Shown: one piece after another, positions 26,354-35,739 of the stretch
Numbering within the stretch: the first letter of the stretch is position 1
Layout of the letters: every line of letters begins with the position of its first letter
Assembly: GCA_009912235.1 (NCBI GenBank)
Contig: WNDS01000001.1
Location: 1-64,000 of the forward strand
From: Stenotrophomonas maltophilia
GTDB lineage: Bacteria > Pseudomonadota > Gammaproteobacteria > Xanthomonadales > Xanthomonadaceae
Direction of reading: 5' to 3'
DNA length: 64,000 bases
Made by a program: the position numbers and the translations under genes
Notes under the pieces: model-generated
The model's input: the letters and a program-made list of their open reading frames with translations, nothing else
Told to the model about the DNA's origin: nothing
Database searches by the model: none

Positions 26354-26551
26354 CTAATGCGTGGTGATATAGATCATCGTCCCAACGACAAGCAGCATGC
26401 CGCCCAACAACGGACTGATGGCCAGCCAGCGCTTACCTTTCGATTACCAGCGGGAAAAGCGGCCGAGATAGCGATAGGTCGAGTGGACAGACAGGCCGAT
26501 GACACCCAGCGCGAGCGCGACATGGAAAGTGCTGATCGGACTGATCTTCAC
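26354..26551 (-). pseudogene. 65-codon two-helix membrane protein with an internal stop
   Basis: A GTG at 26551 with AAAGGA 5 nt upstream opens a frame reading VKISPISTFHVALALGVIGL, then STYRYLGRFSRW. It meets TAA at 26444-26446 and continues in the same frame as SKGKRWLAISPLLGG, MLLVVGTMIYITTH, ending in TAG at 26354. The two hydrophobic helices and the charged linker make a convincing small membrane protein, with the stop falling in the linker. Small two-helix proteins next to toxins are often immunity proteins, but the family is not known to me. Confidence 0.5.
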
Positions 26552-26591
26552 GGCATTCCTTTGCCGCTGGTGGTGTCCATCAGCCGCTGAT

Positions 26592-26613
26592 CAGGGGCTG
26601 AACGCAGCCCCTG
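26592..26613 (-). terminator. Hairpin downstream of the 26616-27439 gene
   Basis: A 9-bp stem (26592-26600 with 26605-26613) with the tetraloop AACG lies 2 nt after the leftward gene's stop. No clear T-run follows on either strand. Its position suggests termination of the leftward transcript before the small membrane gene. Confidence 0.5.
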
Positions 26614-26615
26614 CA

Positions 26616-27439
26616 TCACATCGCCGGGCAGGCCGGATCCGCTCCCGCGACCTTCGCGCAGATCTTCCGCCGGCAATCCACGCCCTTGAGCGAGGTCGGG
26701 CTGGGGCAGCTACGCAGCTGTGCCTGGATGCTGGATTCGGTCGAGGCCGACTTTTTGCTCGCCACACGCTCGAAGGCGGCGCGATCGTCAGCGCTGCGCT
26801 TGCGCTGGTCCGACTCGATCTGGGCGATCAGGTCGTCCATGTTCTGCGGCTGCTGCTTGGCCTTTGCCTTGGCTTTGTCGTCTTCCTTGATGATGCCCAT
26901 CAGGGTGCCAAGCAGGTTTTCATCACCCTGTGCCTTGCTGCCTGCATTTCGCGTGGCCGACGGGGGCGTTTCGCCTGCGTCCCGGCATGGGGGGAAGGTG
27001 CTGTCGCTGCGGCAGCAACGGGCGCAGCGGTATCAGTCGCAGCTCCAGACGGGGCGTCCACCGGGGTTGGCGGGTCTGCGGCCGGGTCCGCCGGGGCGTC
27101 CACGATCATCGCGCCCGCTGCTGCGGGCGGCGCGGCAGCCGCTGCAGCCGGGTTGGCCGTGCCGATGTCCGGTGCCAGTGAATAGGCATCGACAGTGCTG
27201 CTGCCAGACTCGTCCGATGACAATCCCCATGCCAGCAGGCCGCCGATGACGACCACGCTGCCCACCAGGCCCAGCAGCAGCCAGGCACGGCGCTTGCCGT
27301 TGCCCGTTATCTGGGCTGCACGCGCAGGGGAGGCCACGCTGCGGCCTTCCATGTCTGCCAGGATTCGGCCCGTTGCCGGTGCCGGGCTCTTTGCCTGCGC
27401 TCCCCCCTGAGAGCAGACTTGGCCGATTGATTCCGCCAT
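26616..27439 (-). pseudogene. Single-pass membrane protein with Ala/Pro-rich linker, frameshifted
   Basis: The frame starts at ATG 27439 (MAESIGQVCSQGGAQ). One membrane helix (AWLLLGLVGSVVVIGGLLAW) lies at about residues 52-72, followed by about 90 residues rich in Ala and Pro. Near a run of six G (26989-26994, C on the coding strand) the frame must gain one base to continue as TPPSATRNAGSK, GDENLLGTLMGIIKEDDK and an acidic/basic helical segment. The end contains four Cys (CPSPTSLKGVDCRRKICAKV and DPACPAM). Repaired length is about 274 aa. It stands divergent from the M15 peptidase gene. A periplasmic spacer with a disulphide-bonded tip is plausible. I do not recognise the family. Confidence 0.6.
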
Positions 27440-27550
27440 TATTCAAGTGCATCCAGCCCTTGGTTTGAGTCGGCTTCCGCCGAAGCGAATTTCCGCATTC
27501 TTAGTGAAAGTGCTTGGGGCGTCAACCAGCGCATGTGTCAGGGAGGACCG

Positions 27551-28429
27551 ATGTTTCCAATCGTAATGGCGGTGATTGTTGTGCTGCTGGTGGTAGCGGC
27601 GATCTGCTGGGTGCTTTTGTTTCCTGAAAGTGTCGAATCCTCACGCGGATGGTGGGCTCGACGGCTGGGCAGCATGCGACGATCTGCGATCCAGGCGGGT
27701 AATCAGGTCGGCCGCCAGGCATCACGGGTGCGCAGTGGGGTTCGTGAAGAAGTCGGCGCGGCCAACAGCGCATTTCGTCGGCATTGGCCGATTATGGCGA
27801 TAGCTGCTGGTCTGTTGCTGATTCCTCCAATTGTGATATTCGTCACACGACAGACGGTGGTGCTCGACGACTTTCAGGGCGATGATCTGGCCGAATCCAG
27901 TTCGATGGTCGCGCAGCTGCTGCGCGGGGAGCGCCTGACGCCACCACCAGCGCCTCCGCCGGAGGTGTTCACCACCGCCGAAGTGAAGCGGCTGCGGCCT
28001 GAAATCGTGACGGCTGACCGCAAATGGGACCAGATCGATCCGGACCTGCAGCAGCGCGTGCTGGCCATCTACGAGGTCATGCGGCGGCAGCATGGCTATG
28101 AGATGGTGCTGATCGAGGGGTACCGCAGTCCCGAACGCCAAGCCGAGTTGATGGCAGGGGGCAAGGCGACGCGGGCCGGTGCCTGGCAGAGCTGCCACCA
28201 GTACGGGCTGGGCGTGGACAGCGCTCCCATCAAGGATGGGAAGCTGCAGTGGGACATGAACGATCCGTGGACACGCCGTGGGTATTATCTGTACGGCGAG
28301 TTGGCTGAACAGGCCGGCCTGGACTGGGGCGGCAACTGGCGCAGCATCAAGGATTATGTTCACGTGGAAATGACAGGCCGTTGCCGGGCCGCCCGCGCCG
28401 CCAAGCGCGAGGAGCTCTCACGGCAGTGA
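27551..28429 (+). CDS. Membrane-anchored M15-family peptidoglycan endopeptidase (TagX-like)
   Basis: 292 aa. ATG 27551 is preferred because GGGAGG lies 4-5 nt upstream; the upstream ATG 27533 lacks a site. One N-terminal helix (FPIVMAVIVVLLVVAAICWV) and a second at about residues 80-100 anchor it. The C-terminal domain (about 150-285) has the LAS/M15 zinc pattern: EGYRSPERQAELM, SCHQYGLGVD (His and Asp ligands) and DWGGNW with DYVHVEM (third His ligand). The related T6SS protein TagX of Acinetobacter is a peptidoglycan endopeptidase needed to insert the apparatus through the wall. The location between T6SS genes supports the same role here. Confidence 0.85.
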   Translation: MFPIVMAVIVVLLVVAAICWVLLFPESVESSRGWWARRLGSMRRSAIQAGNQVGRQASRVRSGVREEVGAANSAFRRHWPIMAIAAGLLLIPPIVIFVTRQTVVLDDFQGDDLAESSSMVAQLLRGERLTPPPAPPPEVFTTAEVKRLRPEIVTADRKWDQIDPDLQQRVLAIYEVMRRQHGYEMVLIEGYRSPERQAELMAGGKATRAGAWQSCHQYGLGVDSAPIKDGKLQWDMNDPWTRRGYYLYGELAEQAGLDWGGNWRSIKDYVHVEMTGRCRAARAAKREELSRQ

Positions 28430-28531
28430 TGATGCGATGCCGGCGGTGCTGGTATCGTTCGGCAGGATGGCCCGGGTCACCGCGTGCGGTGATGGAATGA
28501 CCGGATCACGCAGGATCAAGGAGCAAGATGC

Positions 28532-28792
28532 ATGGCACGACCGTTCATCGTCGTTGGCGACAAACTCAGCCACGGCGGCAGTGTTCTGGCGGGGAGCAGC
28601 CAGACCAACATCAGTGGAAAGCAGGTTGCCCGGGTGGGCCGCCGCGCCGTGTGTGCAGCCCATGGCCCGACCACGATCGTGAGCGGTGATGCCACCGTGG
28701 TTGTTGATGATCAGCCCGTGGCGCGCGACGGTGACCGGACCGCCTGCGGGGCCACGCTGGTGGCCACCCAGGCCACGACCGGCCTGGGCTGA
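28532..28792 (+). CDS. PAAR-repeat spike tip protein
   Basis: 86 aa. PAAR proteins sharpen the VgrG tip. The start at 28532 has AAGGAG 8 nt upstream. The protein opens with FIVVGDKLSHGGSVLAGS and carries VARVGRRAVCAAHGPTTIVS and VARDGDRTACGATL; the paired His/Cys residues fit the zinc-binding PAAR tip. There is no effector extension, so it is a plain tip that could serve either VgrG. It is followed by the 28834 gene and tssM in one probable operon. Confidence 0.93.
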   Translation: MARPFIVVGDKLSHGGSVLAGSSQTNISGKQVARVGRRAVCAAHGPTTIVSGDATVVVDDQPVARDGDRTACGATLVATQATTGLG

Positions 28793-28833
28793 CCGACAAG
28801 GACGATGGAGCAGCGCATGGAGCACGGCAACTG

Positions 28834-30256
28834 ATGGCGGGATGGCTGGGCAAGGCAGCCTCGGTGGTGATGGTTTTCATCGCCACCTGGGGCGCGACGA
28901 TTTTTTACTGGCGCAACAGCGGCACGGTGCCGACCGGCATGCAGATGCTGGCCTATCTGGGTCTGCTGCCGGTGGGCCTGAGCGGCGCGGGTTTCATGCT
29001 GCGCAATGCCGCGCGCCGCGGCGTGGACAGCGCGCTGGACAAGGCAGCGGCCGATGACGGCCAGGCGCCTGCGGCGGTATCGGCCACCGTGCCGGTGCCG
29101 CCTTCGGTTGCGCTGCAGACCAGCGCGATGAATCTGGGCGTCGGCCTGGCGCCGGCCGCGCTGCTTGCCGTGGCGGTGCCCCCCGCGCCCGGCACTGGAT
29201 GGCCGCTTCCGCGATGTGCACAACCTGCCGGTGCGGGTGAGCGCATTGCCGGACCTGGAGGAACTGGCAGTCCTGCAGGCACGCCAGGATGGCATCGACA
29301 CCGCTGCACACGAACGGCGCGCGATGGCGTTGCTGCAGCCGGTGTTTGATGAGCTGCTGGAGGTCACTACGGCGGCGCTGCCGGCGCTGCAGGTGGCGGA
29401 GGACGTCGTGGTGGCCGGGCTGCGCCGTCGCGACGAGCGTCCCATCGAGAACGTCCTGACGATCGAACTGGTGGTGCCGGCAACCTGGTCCGACGCGCTG
29501 CGGCACTGGGCGCAGGACTGGCTGCTGCTGCAGGCCGATCACAGCGGCCTGGATGCCCGGCGTTTCGACGTGCGTGTGACGGCCCTGGACGACGCGCACC
29601 AGGTCTGGCGACACGCCACGCGGATCATCGATCACCTTGCCGGCGCGGAGGGTGCACGCTGGCACCTGCTGCTGGCCTGCGCATCGTTCGTCGACGCCGG
29701 CATCGTCGGCCAGTGGCTGGCCCATGGTGTGCTGGCCACGGCACAGGCGCCGGACGGGCGTACGCCCGGGGAGGGGGCCGCCGGTGTCCTGCTGGCCAGC
29801 CCGCGGCTGGGCCAGGACGGGGATGTACGGATCTGGCGCCCGCACCTGCTGCAGGCCGGGCAGGTGGAGGGCACGCGCCCGGCCGAGCAGCGCCGGCAGC
29901 TTGCCGCGCTGGCTGCGCAGTGGCGGGCCTCCCTGGGTAGCCAGGACCAGGCGGTGCAGTTCGTTCTGCACGACGCGGACCACCGCGGCGACCTGATGGT
30001 CGACGCCGCCGCCATCACCGCAACCCTCAACCCGGATCTTGAGTTCAGCCCGCAGAGCCTCGCACTGGCCGTCAGTGCCGGTGAGCTGGGCCCTGTGCTG
30101 CCGCTGGCACAGCTGGCGCTGGGCCAGGCACAACTGTACCGCCAGCCCGATCCGGTGCTGCTGCTCGGCGTGGCCGACGCAGAGCAGCGCCTGTTCGGCC
30201 TGCTGGACCTGCTTCCTTCCCCGACGCCGGCGCATGACGCACCGGCGGCTACCTGA
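28834..30256 (+). pseudogene. T6SS-associated membrane protein of unknown function, frameshifted
   Basis: The frame starts MAGWLGKAASVVMVFIATWG with two membrane helices (residues about 8-27 and 38-60) and ends at 29349. A run of six C at 29179-29184 appears one base too long; with five the frame joins GRFRDVHNLPVRVSALPDLE and runs to 30256, giving about 473 aa. The soluble part is Ala/Leu-rich, without recognised catalytic motifs, and contains LVVPATWSDALRHWAQDWLL and LLLACASFVDAGIVGQWLAH. It sits between PAAR and tssM, so it may act in the inner-membrane complex. I do not recognise the family. Confidence 0.65.
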
Positions 30257-30271
30257 GCCTTGGATGCCCGT

Positions 30272-33200
30272 ATGAGTTTGAGCAATTTCAGCTACTACCT
30301 GCGTGATTACTGTCTGTGGATGGTGATCGGCCTGATCGGCGCCGGTTCGCTGGCATGGTTCGGTGAGGCCGAGGCGCGACAGATCGGCCTCTGGGCGGCC
30401 ATCGTGCTGGCGGGCCTGCTGGTACTGGCGTTGGTGGTGTGGATCATCAAGCGGATCCTGGCCCGGCGTGCGGCAAAGCGCGTCGAATCGATGGTCAAGG
30501 AGGAGGCCGACAAGGCCGTGTCCAACGCGCAGCCGGCCAACCGTGCCGACACCGAGGCGCTGCGCACGCGCATGATGGACGCCGTCAAGCAGATCAAGTC
30601 CTCGCGGATGGGCGTGCTCAAGGGCAGCGCTGCGCTGTACGAGCTGCCCTGGTACGTGATCATCGGCAACCCGGCAGCGGGCAAGAGCACCGCGATCCTC
30701 AATTCCGGGCTGCAGTTTCCGTTCGAGGACAACCGCGGCAACGTGGTGCAGGGCATCGGTGGTACGCGCAACTGCGACTGGTACTTCACCACCAATGGCA
30801 TCGTGCTCGACACCGCCGGCCGCTACTCGGTCAGCGTGGAAGACCGCATGGAGTGGCTCACGTTCCTGGGCCTGCTGAAGAAGAACCGCCCGCGCGCGCC
30901 GATCAATGGCGTGATCATCGCCGCCAGCCTGGCGGAGCTGTCCGGCAGCAAGCCGGAGTTCGCCATCGAGCTGGCCAAGAACCTGCGCCAGCGCGTGCAG
31001 GAAATCACCGAGCGGCTGGAAATGTTCGCGCCGGTGTACGTGCTGTTCACCAAGGCCGACCTGATTGCCGGCTTCAGCGAGTTCTTCCGCAACCTCGACC
31101 CGGGCGAGCGTGAGCATGTCTGGGGTGCCACGCTGCCGTTCGATGTGCAGCAGCAGGGCGATGCCCTGTCTGCCTTCGATGCGCACTTCGACGAGCTGGC
31201 CGAAGGCATCAAGGAAATGAGCCTGACCCACATGGCCATGCAGCGTGGCCGCGAGGTGTCCCCGGGCCTGCTGTCGCTGCCGCTGGAGTTCACCGGCATC
31301 AAGCCGGTGCTGCGGACCTTCATCGCCACGCTGTTCGAGGACAACCCCTATCAGTTCAAGCCGGTGTTCCGCGGCTTCTACTTCTCCAGCGCGCTGCAGG
31401 AAGGGCGCTCGGTGCACCATGCTTCCGAGCGCGTGGATCGGCAGTTCAGCCTGCAGCGCGGCTCGAACGTGGACGAGGCGCCGACCGGGCACACCGCGTT
31501 CTTCCTCAAGGACCTGTTCCGCAAGGTGATCTTCGCCGACCGTGACTTGGTGCGTCAGTACTCCAGCCCGCACCAGAACCGCATGCGCTATGGCGTGTTC
31601 CTGGGCGCGGTGGGGGTGCTGGCACTGGCGCTGGGCCTGTGGACGTGGTCGTACACCACCAATGCGCAGCTGGTGGCCAATGCCACCAAGGACCTGGACC
31701 AGGCCGTACGCGTGCAGAAGGACCGCATGGACCTGAAGTCGCGCATCGATGCGTTGCTGCTGCTGCAGGACCGCATGGAACAGCTGGACCGTTACCGCAG
31801 GGACGGTGGCATCACCACGCGCCTTGGCCTGTACCAGGGCGATGCGATCCGCGACAAGCTGCTGCGCGAGTACAACCACGGCATGCAGCAGGTGATGCTG
31901 GATCCGACCGTGGCCAACCTGGAGAACTATCTGGGCCAGGTGGTTGCGGACCGGGCGAAGCTGGGGCAGGGCGGCACCGCCGCGGCCGAAAGCGAGGTGC
32001 TGTACCAGAACGCCTCGCCGACCAGCACCAACGACGCCTACAACGCGCTGAAGACCTACCTGATGCTGGGCAACCCGAAGTACGTCGAGGGAGCCCACCT
32101 GTCGCAGCAGCTCACGCTGTTCTGGCGCACCTGGCTGGAGGCCAACCGTGGCCAGATGAGCCGTGAGGAGATGGTGCGTGCGGCCGAGAAGCTGATGACC
32201 TTCTACGTGGCCCAGGCCGATGCGCCGGGCTGGCCGCAGGTGCAGAACAAGGTCACTCTGGTGGCCGACACGCGGCAGGCGCTGGGCCAGGTGATGAAGG
32301 GCCAGCCGGCGATGGAGCGTGTGTATGCGCAGATCAAGGCGCGTGCCGGTGCCCGCTTCGCCACGGTGACCGCCGACAGCCTGGTCGGGGCCGAGCGCAA
32401 TGCGCGCCTGATCAACGGCAGCTACGCCATTTCCGGTGCCTTCACCCGCAAGGCCTGGGAAGACTATGTGCAGGATGCGATCAAGGAGGCGGCCAATACG
32501 CAGTTGAGCACCACCGACTGGGTACTGGGCACGACCGAGCAGAGCGATCTGTCGCTGGCCGGCAGCCCCGAGCATGTCTCGCGCGAGCTGGTACGGCTGT
32601 ACAAGCAGGACTACGCCCGCGAGTGGGTCACGTTCGTGCAGGGCCTGAGCGTTGCCGAGTTCAGCACGTTCGATGAAGCCGTGGCCCGCATCAACCGGCT
32701 GGGCGATGCCAGCAATTCGCCGCTGCGCACGCTGCTGGAGAAGATCAACGAGCAGACCGTCTGGGACAACCCGCCGGCACAGGCGCGTTCGGGCAAGGCG
32801 CGCAAGGGCTTCGTGGCCTGGTTCCAGCGGACCATCCTGCGCAAGGACCCGGCCGCGGCCGCGGCCTCGCAGGCGGTGGGGCCGATCGGCGTGGCGTTCG
32901 AGGGCATTGCCCGGCTCACCAGTGAGCGCGGCGACCAGCCGGCGGTGATCACCGCGTATTTCGATACGCTGGGCAAGCTGCGTGCGCGTCTGAACGCAAT
33001 CAAGAGCCAGGGCGAAGTGGGCGTGGGCACGCGCAAGCTGATGCAGGACACCTTCAGCAACGAAGGGTCGGAACTGAGCGTGGCGCTGGCACTGGTGGAC
33101 GAACAGGTGCTGACCGGGCTGGATGACAAGCAGCGCGAAGCGTTGCGTCCACTGCTGCTGCGCCCGTTGACCCAGACCTTCACGGCGCTTGTAGTACCCA

Positions 33201-33964
33201 CCGAGAGCGAAGTCAACAAGACCTGGAAGGCGCAGGTCTACGATCCGTTCAAGGCGCGCGTGGGCCAGCAGTATCCGTTCAACCTCAACTCGGACGTGGA
33301 TGCGGCTGCCAGTGACATCGCCGCGATCTTCGGTGCCAGCGGCAGCATCGCGGCCTTCAACAAGGAGGCGCTGGGCACGCTGGTGATCCAGCGCGGCCCG
33401 CTGCTGGAAGCGCGCCGCTGGGCGGGACAGGGCGTGAACCTGTCGGCTGAGCTGGTGGCCAACTATGGCAACTGGGTCAGTGGTTCGGCGGCCGGAGCGG
33501 CGCAGGACACCACGATCTTCGAGATCCTGCCCTCGCCGGCGGCCGGTGCGCTGGAGTACACCCTGGAAATTGATGGGCAGAGCCTGCGCTACCGCAACAC
33601 GCCGCCGCAATGGACCGCCATGCAGTACCCCAACGCGGGCCAGGTGCCGGGGGTGAAGATCACCGCCGTCACCGGCGATGGCCGAACGGTGGAGGTGTTC
33701 AGCGCACCGGGCACCAATGGCTTCAACCGCCTGATGGCCGAAGGCACGTACGAGCGCCGGGATGATTCCAGCCGCATCACCTGGACCGGGAACGGCGTGG
33801 ACGTGACCGTGGAGATGCGCATCGTGCGTCGTGCCGGCGCCACCGCCGATGGCGGCGACTGGCAGCGTGGCCTGCAGTTGCCCGCGCAGGTGGCGGGCGG
33901 CACGCCGGTGACGCCTGCGCCTGCAGCGCCCGCTGCTGCACCGCCGGCGGGAGGTGCGCGATGA
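30272..33964 (+). CDS. tssM: T6SS inner-membrane motor/scaffold TssM (IcmF)
   Basis: 1230 aa. TssM spans the inner membrane, binds TssL in the cytoplasm and TssJ in the periplasm. Two N-terminal helices (about 14-32 and 38-62) precede a P-loop domain with GNPAAGKST (about 131-139). A third helix (FLGAVGVLALALGLWTW, about 440-458) leads to the large periplasmic part. A low-complexity tail of Pro and Ala ends the protein. ATG 30272 is chosen as giving MSLSNFSYYLRDY. The stop overlaps tagF (ATGA). No defect is visible. Confidence 0.97.
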   Translation: MSLSNFSYYLRDYCLWMVIGLIGAGSLAWFGEAEARQIGLWAAIVLAGLLVLALVVWIIKRILARRAAKRVESMVKEEADKAVSNAQPANRADTEALRTRMMDAVKQIKSSRMGVLKGSAALYELPWYVIIGNPAAGKSTAILNSGLQFPFEDNRGNVVQGIGGTRNCDWYFTTNGIVLDTAGRYSVSVEDRMEWLTFLGLLKKNRPRAPINGVIIAASLAELSGSKPEFAIELAKNLRQRVQEITERLEMFAPVYVLFTKADLIAGFSEFFRNLDPGEREHVWGATLPFDVQQQGDALSAFDAHFDELAEGIKEMSLTHMAMQRGREVSPGLLSLPLEFTGIKPVLRTFIATLFEDNPYQFKPVFRGFYFSSALQEGRSVHHASERVDRQFSLQRGSNVDEAPTGHTAFFLKDLFRKVIFADRDLVRQYSSPHQNRMRYGVFLGAVGVLALALGLWTWSYTTNAQLVANATKDLDQAVRVQKDRMDLKSRIDALLLLQDRMEQLDRYRRDGGITTRLGLYQGDAIRDKLLREYNHGMQQVMLDPTVANLENYLGQVVADRAKLGQGGTAAAESEVLYQNASPTSTNDAYNALKTYLMLGNPKYVEGAHLSQQLTLFWRTWLEANRGQMSREEMVRAAEKLMTFYVAQADAPGWPQVQNKVTLVADTRQALGQVMKGQPAMERVYAQIKARAGARFATVTADSLVGAERNARLINGSYAISGAFTRKAWEDYVQDAIKEAANTQLSTTDWVLGTTEQSDLSLAGSPEHVSRELVRLYKQDYAREWVTFVQGLSVAEFSTFDEAVARINRLGDASNSPLRTLLEKINEQTVWDNPPAQARSGKARKGFVAWFQRTILRKDPAAAAASQAVGPIGVAFEGIARLTSERGDQPAVITAYFDTLGKLRARLNAIKSQGEVGVGTRKLMQDTFSNEGSELSVALALVDEQVLTGLDDKQREALRPLLLRPLTQTFTALVVPTESEVNKTWKAQVYDPFKARVGQQYPFNLNSDVDAAASDIAAIFGASGSIAAFNKEALGTLVIQRGPLLEARRWAGQGVNLSAELVANYGNWVSGSAAGAAQDTTIFEILPSPAAGALEYTLEIDGQSLRYRNTPPQWTAMQYPNAGQVPGVKITAVTGDGRTVEVFSAPGTNGFNRLMAEGTYERRDDSSRITWTGNGVDVTVEMRIVRRAGATADGGDWQRGLQLPAQVAGGTPVTPAPAAPAAAPPAGGAR

Positions 33965-34944
33965 GCCGGGTGGTCAGTGCCGGGGTGTCCTACTTCGGCA
34001 AGGTGCCCTCGCGCGGCGACTTCGTGCGCGCCTCCGACAACCACCAGCTGCTGGGCTGGCTGGACCGCTGGGCCGGCGAAAGCCTGGACCTGCTGAGCCA
34101 GAGCCCGGACTGGAAGCAGCGCTACGACGACGCCTCCGAGATCCACTACGCGTTCCTCGGCTCGCGCAGCAAGACCGTGGTCTGCGGCCATTTCCTGGCC
34201 AGCCGTGATGCGTCGGAGCGTCGTTTCCCGCTGTTGTCGGCGCTGCGCTTGGATGCCCCGGAGCCGCTGCCGTTCATCGGGCGCAGCCCGCTGGCGATGT
34301 CCAACGCCTGGTCGGGGCTGGCACGCCTGGCGCGCCAGGCCTACCAGGACAGTGACGCGGCGCAGGCACTGGCGCAGCTGGCCGAGGCACGCTTCAGCAT
34401 CAGCACCGATCCGGGGGACTACAACGGCAGCTTCCAGGACTTCCTGGAGAACACCAGCGTGGCCGACCTGCAGCAGCGCCTGCGCGATGCCGGGCATGGC
34501 GACGTGGCGCTGCGCCAGGTGCTGCCGGCACTGGGCCTCCTGCTGCAGCCGGTGCTCAGTGGCGGCGATGTGCACATCGACAAGGCGCTGGTGTTCCCGC
34601 TGGTGCGCGACCCGGTCTACCGGCCACTGGTGGCGGCGTTCTGGCTGGACCTGGTGTCCAGCTTCGTCAGCCGCGGCGATTTCGAGCTGGCGGTGCTGAT
34701 CCGGAACGATGCTGCGCCGAGCATGGTGGTCGGCTTCAGCGGTGCCGACCGGCAGGTGCTGCGCGCCGCCCTGGACCCATCGGAAGCCGGCGACTTCCTG
34801 ATCCGCGTGCAGCATTCGAAGTGGGTGGATGACTACCTGCCCGGCGACTACAACCTCAACCGCTTCGGCAGCTTCCTCGATCGCGACGACCTGTCCCTGG
34901 CCACGGCGCGAAAGCTGTTCGGCGAGACCTTCCTGGGAACCTGA
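33961..34944 (+). CDS. tagF: T6SS regulator TagF
   Basis: 327 aa. TagF proteins repress T6SS assembly post-translationally in systems where this has been tested. The N-terminus (VSYFGKVPSRGDFVRAS, LGWLDRWAGESL) is the family signature, followed by HFLASRDASERRFPLL. The C-terminal half (about 170-327) is an extra domain found in longer TagF forms. The ATG overlaps the tssM stop. The usual partners PpkA, PppA and Fha are not in the window, so how TagF is relieved here is open. Confidence 0.9.
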   Translation: MSRVVSAGVSYFGKVPSRGDFVRASDNHQLLGWLDRWAGESLDLLSQSPDWKQRYDDASEIHYAFLGSRSKTVVCGHFLASRDASERRFPLLSALRLDAPEPLPFIGRSPLAMSNAWSGLARLARQAYQDSDAAQALAQLAEARFSISTDPGDYNGSFQDFLENTSVADLQQRLRDAGHGDVALRQVLPALGLLLQPVLSGGDVHIDKALVFPLVRDPVYRPLVAAFWLDLVSSFVSRGDFELAVLIRNDAAPSMVVGFSGADRQVLRAALDPSEAGDFLIRVQHSKWVDDYLPGDYNLNRFGSFLDRDDLSLATARKLFGETFLGT

Positions 34945-34947
34945 TCA

Positions 34948-35724
34948 ATGCGCCTGTCCTCTACCAAGCTCCTGGCCCTGACGCTGCTGCTGGCGCATGC
35001 ACCGTTGATGGCGCAGAACGCTCCGGCTGCCGGTGCTGACCGGCCCGTGGTCATCGAAGGCGTGGTGCCCGACCAGGCGACCAAGGCCAAGCTGCTGAAC
35101 GACCTGCGCGCGGTCTATGGCACCGAACGGGTGGTCGATCGCGTCCAGGTCGAAACCATCGCCACGCCGCCGAACTGGGGCGACTATGTGGCCGGCATGA
35201 TCAATCCGGGCCTCAAGCGCGTCTCGCCGGGCAAGCTGGAAATCAACGGCCAGTCGGTGCGCATCAGCGGCGAAGTGGGCAATGAAGCCCTGCGCCAGCA
35301 GGTGGCCAGTGATCTGAGCCTGGCCAGCAATACCAGCTACACGGTGACCAACGGGCTGAAGATCGGCTCGCAGCAGAATGTGCTGGACCAAACCCTGGCC
35401 AACCGCATCATCGAATTCCAGAGCGGCAGCGCCCGCCTGGCGCCCTTCGGCATGGGCATCCTGGATGAGATGGTGGCCAAGATGGCGCAGATGCCGGACA
35501 GCCGCTTCCTGATCATCGGCCATACCGACAACGTCGGCCAGCGTGAGTCGAATCTGACGCTGAGCCATGCGCGTGCGCTGGCGGTGAAGAACTACATGGT
35601 GTCCAAGAGCATTCCCAACAGCCACATGGACGTGCTCGGCAAGGGGCCGGACGAGCCGGTGGCGGACAACGCCAGCGACGATGGCCGCCAGCGCAACCGG
35701 CGCATCGAGTTCAAGATCCAGTAA
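34948..35724 (+). CDS. OmpA-family peptidoglycan-binding protein of the T6SS
   Basis: 258 aa. A signal peptide (MRLSSTKLLALTLLLAHAP, cleavage near AQN) is followed by a BON-like region (about 25-130; VVPDQATKAKLLNDLRAVYG) and a C-terminal OmpA domain (about 140-258) with IIGHTDNVGQRESNLTLSHA and RQRNRRIEF. Since TssL here lacks a peptidoglycan-binding domain, this protein probably anchors the membrane complex to the wall, as TagL-type proteins do. It is the last gene of the tssM-tagF operon, 3 nt after tagF, and is followed by a terminator. Confidence 0.9.
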   Translation: MRLSSTKLLALTLLLAHAPLMAQNAPAAGADRPVVIEGVVPDQATKAKLLNDLRAVYGTERVVDRVQVETIATPPNWGDYVAGMINPGLKRVSPGKLEINGQSVRISGEVGNEALRQQVASDLSLASNTSYTVTNGLKIGSQQNVLDQTLANRIIEFQSGSARLAPFGMGILDEMVAKMAQMPDSRFLIIGHTDNVGQRESNLTLSHARALAVKNYMVSKSIPNSHMDVLGKGPDEPVADNASDDGRQRNRRIEFKIQ

Positions 35725-35739
35725 CCCGCACCGCAAACA

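Noticed and set aside
26191-26367. A 58-codon rightward frame (MDDAGIDARHLCFAVNRPLM start) in the 26 kb gap
   Set aside because: No ribosome-binding site, overlaps the end of the small membrane gene on the other strand, and shows only a vague resemblance to EAL-domain segments.
16279-26600. Insertion sequence, integrase or attachment site at the borders of the accessory block
   Set aside because: I looked for transposase motifs, terminal inverted repeats and tRNA genes and saw none; transfer is suggested only by composition and gene content.
28994-33610. A 1538-aa leftward open frame opposite tssM and the upstream gene
   Set aside because: Same reason: His-, Arg- and Gln-rich shadow of tssM, without motifs or a ribosome-binding site.
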